Shown here: piece by piece, positions 24,561-34,667 of the stretch | Layout: every line of letters begins with the position of its first letter | How positions within the stretch are numbered: the first letter of the stretch is position 1 | Source: Actinophytocola sp036402745 | Lineage (GTDB): Bacteria > Actinomycetota > Actinomycetes > Mycobacteriales > Pseudonocardiaceae | Direction: 5' to 3' | Assembly (NCBI RefSeq): GCF_036402745.1 | Contig: NZ_DASWSJ010000124.1 | Span: forward strand, 1-64,000 | Length of the DNA stretch: 64,000 nt | Notes under the pieces: generated by a model | What the model saw: the letters and a program-made list of their open reading frames with translations, nothing else | Databases searched by the model: none | What the model was told of the DNA's origin: nothing | Translations under genes and position numbers: made by a program

Positions 24561-25127
24561 TCAGCGGCCCCGCGGGTCGCCCTGCGGCGGGTAGGGCTGG
24601 GTGCCCTGCTGGTACTGCTGGCTGCCGCGGCCGAAGTCGTCGTGCGGGTTGTCGTTGACCTCGCGGTAGATCAGCGTGTGGACCTTCTCGACCTTGGGGA
24701 TGTCGTCGAACTCCAGCGGCTCCTGCGAGGCCGACTCGATGATCAGCGTGCCGCAGCCGAAGATGCGGTCGACCAGGCCGTGCTCGAACCGGACGCTGTT
24801 GATGCGGCCGAGCGGGATGTCGATGCCGGTGCGGTTGATCACGCCCTCGCGCGCCATGACGCGGTCGGTGGTGACGATGAAGTGGGTGGTCCGCCAGCGG
24901 ATGAACGGCACGAAGAACAGCCAGCTGAGGATGGCCAGGCCGATGACCGCGATCGCGATCCAGGCGACCATGTTCCAGGACTGGTCCTGAACCAGGATGG
25001 CGAGCCAGATGCCGACCGCGAGCGTGACGATCAGCACGAGATAGGGCACCAGAAGCATCTTCCAGTGCGAGTGCTTGTGGAGAATGACGCGCTCGCCGTC
25101 GCTGAGCAGATCATCTGGATAGGGCAC
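24561..25127 (-). CDS. PH-domain (DUF304/YdbT-like) membrane protein
   Basis: 188 residues from the GTG at 25127, with GGAGG about 7 nt upstream. Two membrane helices at about 25-46 and 50-75 (LVPYLVLIVTLAVGIWLA, AWIAIAVIGLAILSWLFF), then a cytoplasmic bacterial PH-like beta domain (THFIVTTDRVMAREGVI, IPLGRINSVRFEHGLVDRI, GTLIIESA), ending in a Q/P/G-rich tail. Function unknown; family members are common in actinobacteria. First gene of the operon running into hmgL. Confidence 0.88.
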   Translation of the reverse strand: MPYPDDLLSDGERVILHKHSHWKMLLVPYLVLIVTLAVGIWLAILVQDQSWNMVAWIAIAVIGLAILSWLFFVPFIRWRTTHFIVTTDRVMAREGVINRTGIDIPLGRINSVRFEHGLVDRIFGCGTLIIESASQEPLEFDDIPKVEKVHTLIYREVNDNPHDDFGRGSQQYQQGTQPYPPQGDPRGR

Positions 25128-25186
25128 GGCGTCCTCCCGTAAGCGCCTCGCCGATGTGACGCGGTAACCGTACCGGCGAGGCAAGC

Positions 25187-25202
25187 GTCCGGGCGCCCGG
25201 AC
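25187..25202. terminator. perfect 16-bp palindrome downstream of birA
   Basis: GTCCGGGCGCCCGGAC is a perfect palindrome that can form a 6-bp stem with a GCGC loop. It lies 10 nt beyond the birA stop. A second inverted repeat, GCCTCGCC (25145-25152) with GGCGAGGC (25175-25182), follows before the PH-protein gene. Together they probably separate the birA transcript from the next operon. Confidence 0.5.
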
Positions 25203-25211
25203 CGGTAAAGC

Positions 25212-26039
25212 TCAGGCCTCGTTTTTCAGATGGACCACGTCGCCCGCGGCCAGAGGGGTGGCCGTGCCGTCGTCGAGCTTGATCAGGAGCCGCCCGTCGG
25301 TGTCGACGTCGACCGCGACGCCGAGGTGGGCCGAGCCGTCCGGCAGCTCCGCGCGCACCCGCTGGCCGATGGTGCCGCAGGCCTCGCGGTAGCCGGTGAG
25401 CACGCCGCTGCGCTCGACGTCGCCGTCGGACAGCCGCCAGGCCGCCTCCAGCTCGACGAACGCCCGCAGCCACCCGGCGGCGAACGCGGTGCGGCCGGCG
25501 GTGGAGCCGGCTTGCTCCAGCGAGGTGGCGGGCAGTCCGCCCGGCCCGGCCGGGATGTCCTCGTCGAGGGCCCTGACGTTGACGCCGATGCCGACGACCA
25601 CGGCCTGCGCGGCGCCGTCCGGGGTGGCCTCGGACAGGATGCCGGCGCACTTGGCGCCGTCGATCATGAGGTCGTTGGGCCACTTGAGGGTGGCCGCGAC
25701 GCCGGCGACCTCCTTGGCGGCGTGCACGAGCGCGAGGCCGGCGACCATGCCGAGCGTGCCCAGCCGCGCGGCCGGCACGGCGGAGGGCCGCAGCAGCACG
25801 GACAGGTAGACCCCGGTCCCGGGCGGCGAGACCCACTGCCGGTCGCGCCGGCCCCGCCCGCCGGTCTGCGTGTCCGCGAGGAGCACGGTCCGGTCCGCGG
25901 CCCCGTCCCGGACCGCGGCGAGGAGATCGGCATTGGTGGACCCGGTACTCGCGACGACGTCCAGCGCCGCGTAGGGACCGTTCGGCGCCACCAGCTGCTC
26001 CCGAAGGGCCAGCACGTCCAACTCGTCATGTCCGGTCAC
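25212..26039 (-). CDS. birA: biotin--[acetyl-CoA carboxylase] ligase
   Basis: 275 residues, GTG start. It activates biotin as biotinyl-AMP and transfers it to the lysine of the carboxylase alpha subunit. Seen: VASTGSTNADLL, TGGRGRRDRQWVSP (biotinyl-AMP loop), LKWPNDLMIDGAKCAGILSE and VVGIGVNV. The N-terminal helix-turn-helix of repressor-type BirA is absent, so it is a ligase only. Divergent from accD, its client system, across 154 bp. Confidence 0.95.
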   Translation of the reverse strand: MTGHDELDVLALREQLVAPNGPYAALDVVASTGSTNADLLAAVRDGAADRTVLLADTQTGGRGRRDRQWVSPPGTGVYLSVLLRPSAVPAARLGTLGMVAGLALVHAAKEVAGVAATLKWPNDLMIDGAKCAGILSEATPDGAAQAVVVGIGVNVRALDEDIPAGPGGLPATSLEQAGSTAGRTAFAAGWLRAFVELEAAWRLSDGDVERSGVLTGYREACGTIGQRVRAELPDGSAHLGVAVDVDTDGRLLIKLDDGTATPLAAGDVVHLKNEA

Positions 26040-26193
26040 CCGCTCAACCTACCGGGACGACAGTTGGTGAACAGGTCGTCTCCGCCGGCCTTCCGGTGAT
26101 CGTCGAGGACGATCGGTGCGGCCGGCGCAGTGACCTAAGCAACGCGTCGGGGTCGGGGACCACTGGCTAGGCTCGCGAGTCGGAGGACATGAC

Positions 26194-27827
<1,634 letters not shown>

Positions 27828-27831
<4 letters not shown>

Positions 27832-28040
27832 GCGAGGAAACCAGGCCTGTACTGCGGATCGTCCGGGGTGCGCCGGACGACGTGGAGGTCGCGGCGCTCA
27901 CCGCGGCCGTCGTCGCGCTCGGGGCGGTTCGTGGCGCCGAGGCGGAACCGGCGGGCCGGTCCCGGTGGTCGGACCGGGGTTCGCTGGTGCGTGCCGAGCT
28001 GCGGCGCGGGCCCGGGGCGTGGCGCGCGTCGGCCTACTGA
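27828..28040 (+). CDS. accE: acyl-CoA carboxylase epsilon subunit
   Basis: 70 residues; the ATG overlaps the accD stop by 4 nt (ATGA). The motif PVLRIVRGAPDDVEVAALTAAV is the hallmark of actinobacterial epsilon subunits, which bind the beta-subunit hexamer and increase holo-enzyme activity. The C-terminal W-x-x-R-x-x region (SRWSDRGSLVRAEL) is also typical. Dedicated to the adjacent AccD. Confidence 0.93.
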
Positions 28041-28103
28041 CCGCGACCGGCACACTTCCCCGACCGGCCGGCGAACCGCCGGACGGAAGGGATCACGAGG
28101 AGC

Positions 28104-29708
28104 ATGACGAGCTTGCGCAGCCCGTGGACGGCCATGTGGGCGCTGTGCGCGTGCTTCTTCATGATCATGCTCGACTCGACCATCGTCACCGTCGCGATCC
28201 CGGCCATGCTCGGCGGGCTGCACGCCAACCTCAACGAGGTCGTCTGGGTCAACAGCGTCTACCTGCTCGCCAACACGGTCCCGCTGCTGCTCACCGGCCG
28301 GCTCGGCGACCGGTACGGGCCCAAGCGCGTCCTCGTCGTCGGCCTCGTGATCTTCACCGGCGCGTCGCTGTGGAGCGGGCTCGCCACCTCGCCCGGCATG
28401 CTGATCGCCGCCCGCGCGGTGCAGGGCCTCGGCGCCGCGGCGATGACCCCGCAGACGCTGTCGTTCATCACCCGGCTGTTCCCGCCGGAGAGGCGCGGGC
28501 TGCCGATCAGCGTGTGGGGTGCGGTGGCCGGCGTCGCGACGATCACCGGGCCGGTCGTCGGCGGGTTCCTCGTGGAGAACGTGGGCTGGCAGTGGATCTT
28601 CCTGATCAACCTGCCGATCGGCGTGGCGAGCCTGGCGATCGCGCTCGTCGCGCTCCCCGACTGGCAGCCGCGCCGGCACCTGCGGTTCGACGTGCCCGGC
28701 GCCGTCCTGTGCTCGCTGGGCCTGCTGGCGCTGGTGTTCGGCGTGCAGAACGGGCAGCACTACCACTGGGGGCCGGTGTTCGGGCCGGTCACCGTGCTGC
28801 ACCTGATCCTGCTCGGCGTGCTGCTGCTGGCCCTGTTCGCGTGGCGCCAGCTGTGGTTCCGCCGGGCCCGCACGGACGTCGAGCCGCTGGTGCCGAACGG
28901 CCTGTTCGCCGACGGGACCTTCGGCTCGGCCAACCTCGTGCACGCCGCGCTCGGCTTCGCCACGACCGGGATGTTCCTGCCGCTGGTGCTCTACCTGCAG
29001 ACCGTGCTGGGCCTCTCGGCGCTCGGGTCGAGCGCGCTGGCGCTGCCGATGGCGGTGATCGCCGGCATCGTCGCGATGGTCGTCGGCGCGGTGTGGACGA
29101 GAGTCGGCGCGCGGACGCTGATCATCACCGGGTTGCTCATGCTCGCCGCCGGCACCGGGTTCCTGGCGTGGCTCGCCGAGCCGGAGACCGAGCCGGTCGC
29201 GCTGATCCCCGGGCTCGTCGTGGCCGGGGTGGGCATCGGCTGCGTCTACGCGCCGCTGACCGCGGCGGCCACCGCGCGCCTGTCCGGCGAGCTGATCGGC
29301 TCGGCGTCGGGGGTGTTCAACACCTCCCGGCAGGTCGGCGGCGTGCTCGGCAGCGCGGCGGTCGGGATGCTGCTGCAGGTCGGCGTCGCGTTCGCGGTGC
29401 CGGACGCGGCCCGCCGGTACGCCGAGCGGCTGCCGCCGCGCTACCGCGAGGAGTTCGTCGAGCGGATCACCGACGCGGCCAACACGGCGAGCCAGTTCGA
29501 CTCGACGGCCCCGCCGGTGCCGTCGAACCTCGACCCGGACGTCGCCGACATCGTCCGCCGGATCGTCACCGACGTCTTCCACGTCGGCTTCACCAACGCG
29601 GCGAAGGCGAGCCTGGTCCTGCCGATCGCGGTGCTGGTGCTCGGGATGCTTGCGGCGACAGGGATCCGCGTACCGCGGCTCACCCGTTCGAAGGAGAAAG
29701 TCGGCTAG
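28104..29708 (+). CDS. DHA2-type MFS drug/metabolite exporter
   Basis: 534 residues with about 14 membrane helices. Proton-driven EmrB/QacA family: MLDSTIVTVAIPAM in helix 1 (membrane Asp of motif D1), LTGRLGDRYGPKR (motif A between helices 2 and 3), WGAVAGVATITGPVVGGFL (motif C of antiporters) and NLPIG. An extracytoplasmic stretch at about 435-490 precedes the last helix. It sits between accE and maf with 63 bp and 11 bp gaps. Substrate unknown. No local TetR or MarR regulator is present. Confidence 0.92.
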   Translation: MTSLRSPWTAMWALCACFFMIMLDSTIVTVAIPAMLGGLHANLNEVVWVNSVYLLANTVPLLLTGRLGDRYGPKRVLVVGLVIFTGASLWSGLATSPGMLIAARAVQGLGAAAMTPQTLSFITRLFPPERRGLPISVWGAVAGVATITGPVVGGFLVENVGWQWIFLINLPIGVASLAIALVALPDWQPRRHLRFDVPGAVLCSLGLLALVFGVQNGQHYHWGPVFGPVTVLHLILLGVLLLALFAWRQLWFRRARTDVEPLVPNGLFADGTFGSANLVHAALGFATTGMFLPLVLYLQTVLGLSALGSSALALPMAVIAGIVAMVVGAVWTRVGARTLIITGLLMLAAGTGFLAWLAEPETEPVALIPGLVVAGVGIGCVYAPLTAAATARLSGELIGSASGVFNTSRQVGGVLGSAAVGMLLQVGVAFAVPDAARRYAERLPPRYREEFVERITDAANTASQFDSTAPPVPSNLDPDVADIVRRIVTDVFHVGFTNAAKASLVLPIAVLVLGMLAATGIRVPRLTRSKEKVG

Positions 29709-29719
29709 GGTCACCGCCC

Positions 29720-30343
29720 GTGCAGCTGGTACTCGCCTCGCAGTCCCCCGCCCGGTACCAGGTTCTCCGGGCCGCCGGCATCGAGCCGCTCCAGTACGTG
29801 TCCGGCGTGGACGAGGACGCGCTGGCCGAGTCCATGCCCGGCGCCTCACCGGAGCGGCTGGTGGCCGCGCTCGCCGAGGCGAAGGCGCAGACCGTCGCCG
29901 CCGCGATCGCGCACGAGGTCCCGGACGCGGTGGTCGTCGGCTGCGACTCGATGCTCGCCCACGACGGCCTGCTGGTCGGCAAGCCCGGCAGCCCGGAGCG
30001 GGTGCGTGAGCGCTGGGTGATGATGGGCGGCAGCACCGGCGTGCTGCTCACCGGCCACGCGGTGCTGCGCATCCAGGGCGGCGCGCTGGGCGGCGTCGCG
30101 AGCGGCACCGCCCAGACCACGATCCGCTTCGGCCAGCCCAGCCCCGCGGAGATCGACGCCTACATCGCCACCGGCGAGCCGATGGCCGTGGCCGGCGGCT
30201 TCACCCTCGACGGCTACGGCGGCTGGTTCGTCGACGGCGTCGACGGCGACCCGTCGAGCGTGATCGGCATCAGCCTGCCGCTGACCCGCCGCCTGCTGCT
30301 CGAGATCGGCGTCTCGGTCGTAGACCTGTGGCAACGGGGCTAG
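29720..30343 (+). CDS. maf: Maf-family nucleoside triphosphate pyrophosphatase
   Basis: 207 residues, GTG start; TAGGGT, which contains the MFS stop, ends 8 nt before it, so it may have its own leaderless transcript. Maf proteins hydrolyse modified or canonical NTPs (dTTP/UTP type) to monophosphates, as house-cleaning. Seen: VLASQSPARYQVLRAAGI, VVVGCDSMLAHDG, GKPGSPERVRE, FTLDGYGGWFVDGVDGD. In actinomycetes maf is often between accD/E and accA genes, as here. Confidence 0.93.
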   Translation: MQLVLASQSPARYQVLRAAGIEPLQYVSGVDEDALAESMPGASPERLVAALAEAKAQTVAAAIAHEVPDAVVVGCDSMLAHDGLLVGKPGSPERVRERWVMMGGSTGVLLTGHAVLRIQGGALGGVASGTAQTTIRFGQPSPAEIDAYIATGEPMAVAGGFTLDGYGGWFVDGVDGDPSSVIGISLPLTRRLLLEIGVSVVDLWQRG

Positions 30344-30348
30344 CAGCG

Positions 30349-30503
30349 GGGCTAAGGCCTGTCTCGTAGATCATCGTGTGAAGTCCTGCGCCGACCACCG
30401 GAACCTCAGGGGACCGTGACGGCACCCAGCCACCATCCACCTCGATACCCGCACTGTTCGCCGGGACGCAACGCACACTTTTAATCCCGGGGAGGCGGGC
30501 TAG
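30349..30503. repeat. 155-bp dispersed repeat, copy 2
   Basis: Gapless match to 62-216 with 14 differences, every one G or T here where the other copy has A or C. It fills the gap between the maf stop and the convergent gene ending at 30500 and overlaps that gene's stop codon. No coding potential or transposase. Flanking bases outside the element are unrelated between copies, which marks the element limits at about GGGCTAAGG and CTAG. Confidence 0.85.
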
Positions 30504-31189
30504 CAGGGGGACAGGTGGTTCGAGCGCACCTCGACGGCCGGGTAGCCCGGCAGTCGCTCGAGCGAGTCGTAGTCGCGGGTGCACCCCTGCACCGCCCCGG
30601 TCGTCGAGAAGACCTGGGCGAACACCGGCGTCCGCGTGCAGTCCGGGGTCGACGCCCGGTCGCAGTGGTGCTGGACGGCGACGAGCTCCGGGCCGACGTC
30701 GGCGGTGACCTCGGCCAGCGCGAGGTACCCCGCGTCGGACACGAACGGCTTGAGCAGCGAGCTCCACTTCCCCGACCGCCCCACGACGACCTGCCCGGCG
30801 AGCCCGCCGTCGTAGGCGCCACGCACCAGGCAGGCCGACAGCGACCCGGCCAGGCACTGCAGCGACTCCGGCGTGAGCGTCACGCCCAGCTCGGTGACCG
30901 TCGCCTCGATCACCGAGCTCGACCCCGGCCCGCCGATGCGCAGCCGGCCGGACCGGGCACCGCGGTCGGCGAGCAGCTCGATGGTCGTGCCCGCGACCGG
31001 CGCGGTGGCGAGTACCTGGCAGGGGTCGACCTTGCACCCGTCGACGCCGACGTCGGGTGTGGTCGGCGTGGGCGAGGCGGTCGGCGCGGCCGGCGGGCGC
31101 TTCCCGACCTGGGCAGCCGTGACCAACGCGCCGGCCGCCACCAGCGCGGACACCACGACGACCACGATGATCGCCCACGGTCTGCGCAC
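30500..31189 (-). CDS. hypothetical exported or membrane-anchored protein
   Basis: About 229 residues from the GTG at 31189 (31198 also possible). One membrane segment at about 5-27 (WAIIVVVVVSALVAAGAL) is followed by a P/T-rich linker and an extracellular domain of about 180 residues with eight cysteines in pairs (DGCKVDPCQVL, LQCLAGSLSACL, HHCDRASTPDCT, GC...C at the end), so disulfides are likely. I do not recognise the fold. It is divergent from the carboxylase alpha gene. Its stop lies in the dispersed repeat. Confidence 0.75.
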   Translation of the reverse strand: MRRPWAIIVVVVVSALVAAGALVTAAQVGKRPPAAPTASPTPTTPDVGVDGCKVDPCQVLATAPVAGTTIELLADRGARSGRLRIGGPGSSSVIEATVTELGVTLTPESLQCLAGSLSACLVRGAYDGGLAGQVVVGRSGKWSSLLKPFVSDAGYLALAEVTADVGPELVAVQHHCDRASTPDCTRTPVFAQVFSTTGAVQGCTRDYDSLERLPGYPAVEVRSNHLSPC

Positions 31190-31318
31190 TCCCGCCACCG
31201 TCCGCCACCCGTCCCTCGTCCGCGTGAGGTTGCTCTCGGTCCCGCTCCAGCGTCCTGTCCGTAGACTCCCCCAGAAGTACCAGGTGTACAGCGTCCCGGC
31301 ATCGATGAGGAGAAGGGC

Positions 31319-33088
31319 GTGCCCGAGCTCAGCAAGATCCTGATCGCCAACCGCGGCGAGATCGCCGTCCGTGTCATCCGCGCCTGCCGGGACGCCGGGC
31401 TGCCGAGCGTGGCGGTCTACGCCGACCCCGACCGGGACGCGATGTTCGTCCGGCTGGCGGACGAGGCGTTCGCGCTCGGCGGGTCCACCGCGGCGGAGAG
31501 CTACCTGGACATCGCCAAGCTCCTCGACGTCGCCCGGCGGGCCGGCGCCGACGCGGTGCATCCCGGCTACGGCTTCCTCTCCGAGAACGCGGACTTCGCC
31601 CAGGCCGTCCTCGACGCCGGGCTCACCTGGATCGGCCCGGGCCCGCAGGCCATCCGCGACCTCGGCGACAAGGTCACCGCCCGGCACATCGCGATGCGGG
31701 CCGGCGCGCCGCTCGTGCCCGGCACCAAGGACCCGGTCGACGGGCCGGACGAGATCGTCGCGTTCGCCGAGGAGCACGGGCTGCCGGTGGCCATCAAGGC
31801 GGCGTTCGGCGGCGGCGGCCGCGGCCTCAAGGTCGCCCGCACGCTCGAGGAGATCCCGGAGCTGTTCGACTCCGCGGTGCGCGAGGCGGTCGCGGCGTTC
31901 GGCCGCGGCGAGTGCTTCGTCGAGCGCTACCTCGACCAGCCCCGGCACGTCGAGGCCCAGGTCCTGGCCGACAAGCACGGCACCGTCGTGGTCGTCGGCA
32001 CCCGCGACTGCTCGCTGCAGCGCCGGCACCAGAAGCTGGTCGAGGAGGCCCCCGCGCCGTTCCTCACCGACGCGCAGCGCACGCAGATCCACTCCTCGGC
32101 CAAGGCGATCTGCCTCGCCGCGGGCTACTCCGGCGCCGGCACGGTCGAGTACCTCGTCGGCGTGGACGGCACGATCTCCTTCCTCGAGGTCAACACCCGC
32201 CTGCAGGTCGAGCACCCGGTGTCGGAGGAGACCGCGGGCGTCGACCTCGTGCGCGAGCAGTTCCGGATCGCGGCCGGCGAGAAGCTGCGGCTCACCGAGG
32301 ACCCGGCCCCGCGCGGGCACTCCATCGAGTTCCGGATCAACGGCGAGGACGCCGGCCGCAACTTCCTGCCCGCGCCGGGCGTGGTCACCCGGTTCGTGCC
32401 GCCGGACGGGCCGGGCGTGCGGGTGGACACCGGCGTCGAGTCGGGCACCGCGATCGGCGGCCAGTTCGACTCGCTGCTGGCCAAGGTCATCGTCACCGGT
32501 GAGGACCGCACCCAGGCGCTGGAGCGGTCCCGGCGGGCCCTGGAGGAGATGGTCGTCGACGGCATGGCCACCGTGCTGCCGTTCCACCGGGCGATCGTGC
32601 GCGACCCCGCGTTCGTCGGCGACGGCTCGTCGTTCTCGGTGCACACGCGCTGGATCGAGACCGACTTCGACAACCGGATCCCCCCGTTCACCGACGGCGC
32701 CGAGCTGCCCGAGGAGGAGCCGCGGCAGACGATGGTCGTCGAGGTCGGCGGCCGGCGCCTCGAGGTGTCGCTGCCCGGCGGGCTCGCGGTGGGCGCACCC
32801 GCGGCGGCCGGCGGCTCGGCCGGCAAGGGCAAGCCACGGAAGCGGGGCGCCGGAAAGTCCACTACGGTTTCCGGCGACGCGGTCACGGCGCCCATGCAGG
32901 GCACCATCGTCAAGATCGCGGTCGAGGACGGTCAGCAGGTCGAGTCCGGCGAGCTGATCGTGGTGCTCGAGGCGATGAAGATGGAGAATCCGGTGACCGC
33001 CCACAAGTCCGGGACGGTGACGGGACTCGCCGTCAGCACCGGCGAGACGGTCACCCAGGGCAGCATGCTCTGCGAGATCAAGGACTGA
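31319..33088 (+). CDS. accA3: acyl-CoA carboxylase alpha subunit: biotin carboxylase plus biotin carrier
   Basis: 589 residues, GTG start with GGAGAAGGGC upstream. Biotin carboxylase 1-450 (KILIANRGEIAVRVIRAC, AVHPGYGFLSENADFA, KAAFGGGGRGLKVA ATP-grasp loop, EVNTRLQVEHPVSE), a linker, then a biotinyl domain at about 520-589 with EAMKMENP, whose central Lys carries biotin. It carboxylates biotin with bicarbonate and ATP and serves AccD-type partners (acetyl-, propionyl- or longer acyl-CoA). Substrate for BirA encoded 5 kb away. Confidence 0.95.
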   Translation: MPELSKILIANRGEIAVRVIRACRDAGLPSVAVYADPDRDAMFVRLADEAFALGGSTAAESYLDIAKLLDVARRAGADAVHPGYGFLSENADFAQAVLDAGLTWIGPGPQAIRDLGDKVTARHIAMRAGAPLVPGTKDPVDGPDEIVAFAEEHGLPVAIKAAFGGGGRGLKVARTLEEIPELFDSAVREAVAAFGRGECFVERYLDQPRHVEAQVLADKHGTVVVVGTRDCSLQRRHQKLVEEAPAPFLTDAQRTQIHSSAKAICLAAGYSGAGTVEYLVGVDGTISFLEVNTRLQVEHPVSEETAGVDLVREQFRIAAGEKLRLTEDPAPRGHSIEFRINGEDAGRNFLPAPGVVTRFVPPDGPGVRVDTGVESGTAIGGQFDSLLAKVIVTGEDRTQALERSRRALEEMVVDGMATVLPFHRAIVRDPAFVGDGSSFSVHTRWIETDFDNRIPPFTDGAELPEEEPRQTMVVEVGGRRLEVSLPGGLAVGAPAAAGGSAGKGKPRKRGAGKSTTVSGDAVTAPMQGTIVKIAVEDGQQVESGELIVVLEAMKMENPVTAHKSGTVTGLAVSTGETVTQGSMLCEIKD

Positions 33089-33106
33089 GGCCGTCCGGGA
33101 GGTCGC

Positions 33107-33562
33107 TTGGCTGAGATCCGGGTCAGCTCGGCCGAGCGTGACGACGCCGTCGCGGCGCTGGGTGCGCATCACTCGACCGGGCGGCTGAGCCTCACCGACT
33201 ACGAACGGCGCCGCCAGCACGCGATCGAGGCCCGCACCCGGGCCGAGATCGAGGCCCTGTTCGACGACCTGCCCTCACCTCATCCCGACCTCAGCCTCGC
33301 GGTGACGCCACGGCCGCTCGCCCTGGTGCACCCGGAGTGGCCGGGCGGGCGGGTCGGCACCCGGGCGAGCCATGTCATGGACGTCATCGGCGTGCTGTCG
33401 CTCCTGGTGGGCCTGCCGATCGCGATCGTGCTGACCGCGGCGATGGGCCTGTGGTGGACGTTCCTGATCGTGGTCGGGGCCGGCGTGCTGGCGATGGTGC
33501 TGGGCGTGGCGCTGATGACCCAGCCGGCCGAGCCACAGCCCTCGGACGAGCCCCACGACTGA
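33107..33562 (+). CDS. DUF1707-domain membrane protein
   Basis: 151 residues; TTG start chosen because GGGAGG ends 4 nt before it. The N-terminal DUF1707 domain (IRVSSAERDDAVAALGAHHSTGRLSL, YERR) is a short helical actinobacterial module. Two membrane helices at about 92-115 and 118-140 follow, then a short acidic tail. Follows the carboxylase gene by 18 bp and is probably cotranscribed, though no functional link is known. A second DUF1707 gene lies 64 bp downstream. Confidence 0.85.
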   Translation: MAEIRVSSAERDDAVAALGAHHSTGRLSLTDYERRRQHAIEARTRAEIEALFDDLPSPHPDLSLAVTPRPLALVHPEWPGGRVGTRASHVMDVIGVLSLLVGLPIAIVLTAAMGLWWTFLIVVGAGVLAMVLGVALMTQPAEPQPSDEPHD

Positions 33563-33626
33563 GAATCTCCTCAGCTCAGGACACAACTCACGGTTGGCTA
33601 CTCGGGAGCGGCCGTACCATCGAGTT

Positions 33627-34079
33627 GTGACCGAGTACCAGCGATCCGACATCCGGGTGAGTGATACCGAGCGGGAAGACGCGCTGGGCAAGCTCGGCGA
33701 GCACATGAGTGCCGGCCGACTCGACATCGACGAGTACGGCGACCGCACCGCCAAGGTCGCCGCCGCCAAGACGCGCGGCGAGGTGCTGGAGCTGTTCGGC
33801 GACCTGCCCGAGCCGCGGCCCACGTTCGGCAAGCCCGCCCAGCTCCCGGCACCCGCGGTCCCCCGCACGGTGTCGTTCGCCCAGAAGGTCGCCCCCGTAC
33901 TGCTGCCGGTCGCCGGCGTCATGCTGGTGCTCGGCCTGGTCTTCCTCATCAAGCTGCCGTTCTTCTTCCTCATCCCGTTCATCTTCTTCGCCGTCCAGAG
34001 CGGCCGCTGGCGCGATGACCAGCGGCGGCGCGACCACCGCCGGCGCATGCACGGCCGGTGGCGCGACGAGCGCTACTGA
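33627..34079 (+). CDS. DUF1707-domain membrane protein (paralog)
   Basis: 150 residues from the GTG at 33627; TACCAT ends 6 nt upstream, a leaderless arrangement. DUF1707 (IRVSDTEREDALGKLGEHMSAGRL, DEYGDRTAKVAAAKTRGEV) is followed by one long or two closely packed hydrophobic helices at about 83-112 and a strongly basic C-terminus (RWRDDQRRRDHRRR), so the tail is cytoplasmic. Function unknown. Confidence 0.85.
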   Translation: MTEYQRSDIRVSDTEREDALGKLGEHMSAGRLDIDEYGDRTAKVAAAKTRGEVLELFGDLPEPRPTFGKPAQLPAPAVPRTVSFAQKVAPVLLPVAGVMLVLGLVFLIKLPFFFLIPFIFFAVQSGRWRDDQRRRDHRRRMHGRWRDERY

Positions 34080-34247
34080 AAGCGCTACCAACTGGGAACC
34101 GAACGGGCCGATCGGCGGATTGTGGCCCCTGCGCGCCCTTGCCAAACTCTGAAAAAGATCTCACAAAAATCAGGTGAACCGTCGAATCCGAGCATCCGTA
34201 GCGGATAAGGTTTGACTGACCACAGGCAGGTTTGGTTGGAGGGCGGC

Positions 34248-34610
34248 GTGGCAGGCGAGCACGGGGGCGGTCATGGTCATGGCGACAGCCGGAGCAGCAT
34301 CCTCCAGATCGATCCGGACGCGGTTCCCTTGCTGCGCAACGCGTTCGTCGACGCCTTGGCCAGGGTCGACCAGCAGCTGACGGTCGCGGAGCACGAGCTT
34401 CGGGTCACCGCGTGGGCGAAGGACCCGGTGAGCCAGGACGCGGCGGCGCTGTTCAACGAGCGGTCGGTGGACACCGTGGAGTCGGCCGTCGACTCGCTGC
34501 GCGCCTACCGCGAGCAGCTGAACGTGGCCGTCGCCAACCTGGACAAGACGGCGGAGCAGTACAGCGCGGTCGACCAGGACGGCCGGAGCGGCGTGAACAA
34601 GACGGGCTGA
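34248..34610 (+). CDS. small helical ESX-type secreted protein (WXG100/PE-like)
   Basis: 120 residues; GTG at 34248 with GGAGGGCGGC directly upstream. After a glycine/histidine-rich lead (GGGHGHGD) the protein is two long helices (VPLLRNAFVDALARVDQQL; VSQDAAALFNERSVDTVESAV and YREQLNVAVANLDKTAEQY). It lacks a signal peptide. It precedes a PPE-like gene and an espG gene, the layout of PE/PPE/EspG export modules, so it is probably the small partner of the PPE-like protein. The 168-bp upstream gap has an unusually A-rich patch (34150-34180) likely to hold the promoter. Confidence 0.75.
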   Translation: MAGEHGGGHGHGDSRSSILQIDPDAVPLLRNAFVDALARVDQQLTVAEHELRVTAWAKDPVSQDAAALFNERSVDTVESAVDSLRAYREQLNVAVANLDKTAEQYSAVDQDGRSGVNKTG

Positions 34611-34667
34611 TCCCGTTGGCGGGGCAGGCAACTCCAGTAGGCGCGACGGACACGAGGGACGTACCCA

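Noticed and set aside
34080..34247. A-rich patch considered as a foreign insertion
   Set aside because: It is short (about 30 bases) and directly upstream of the ESX trio, so a promoter region is the simpler explanation.
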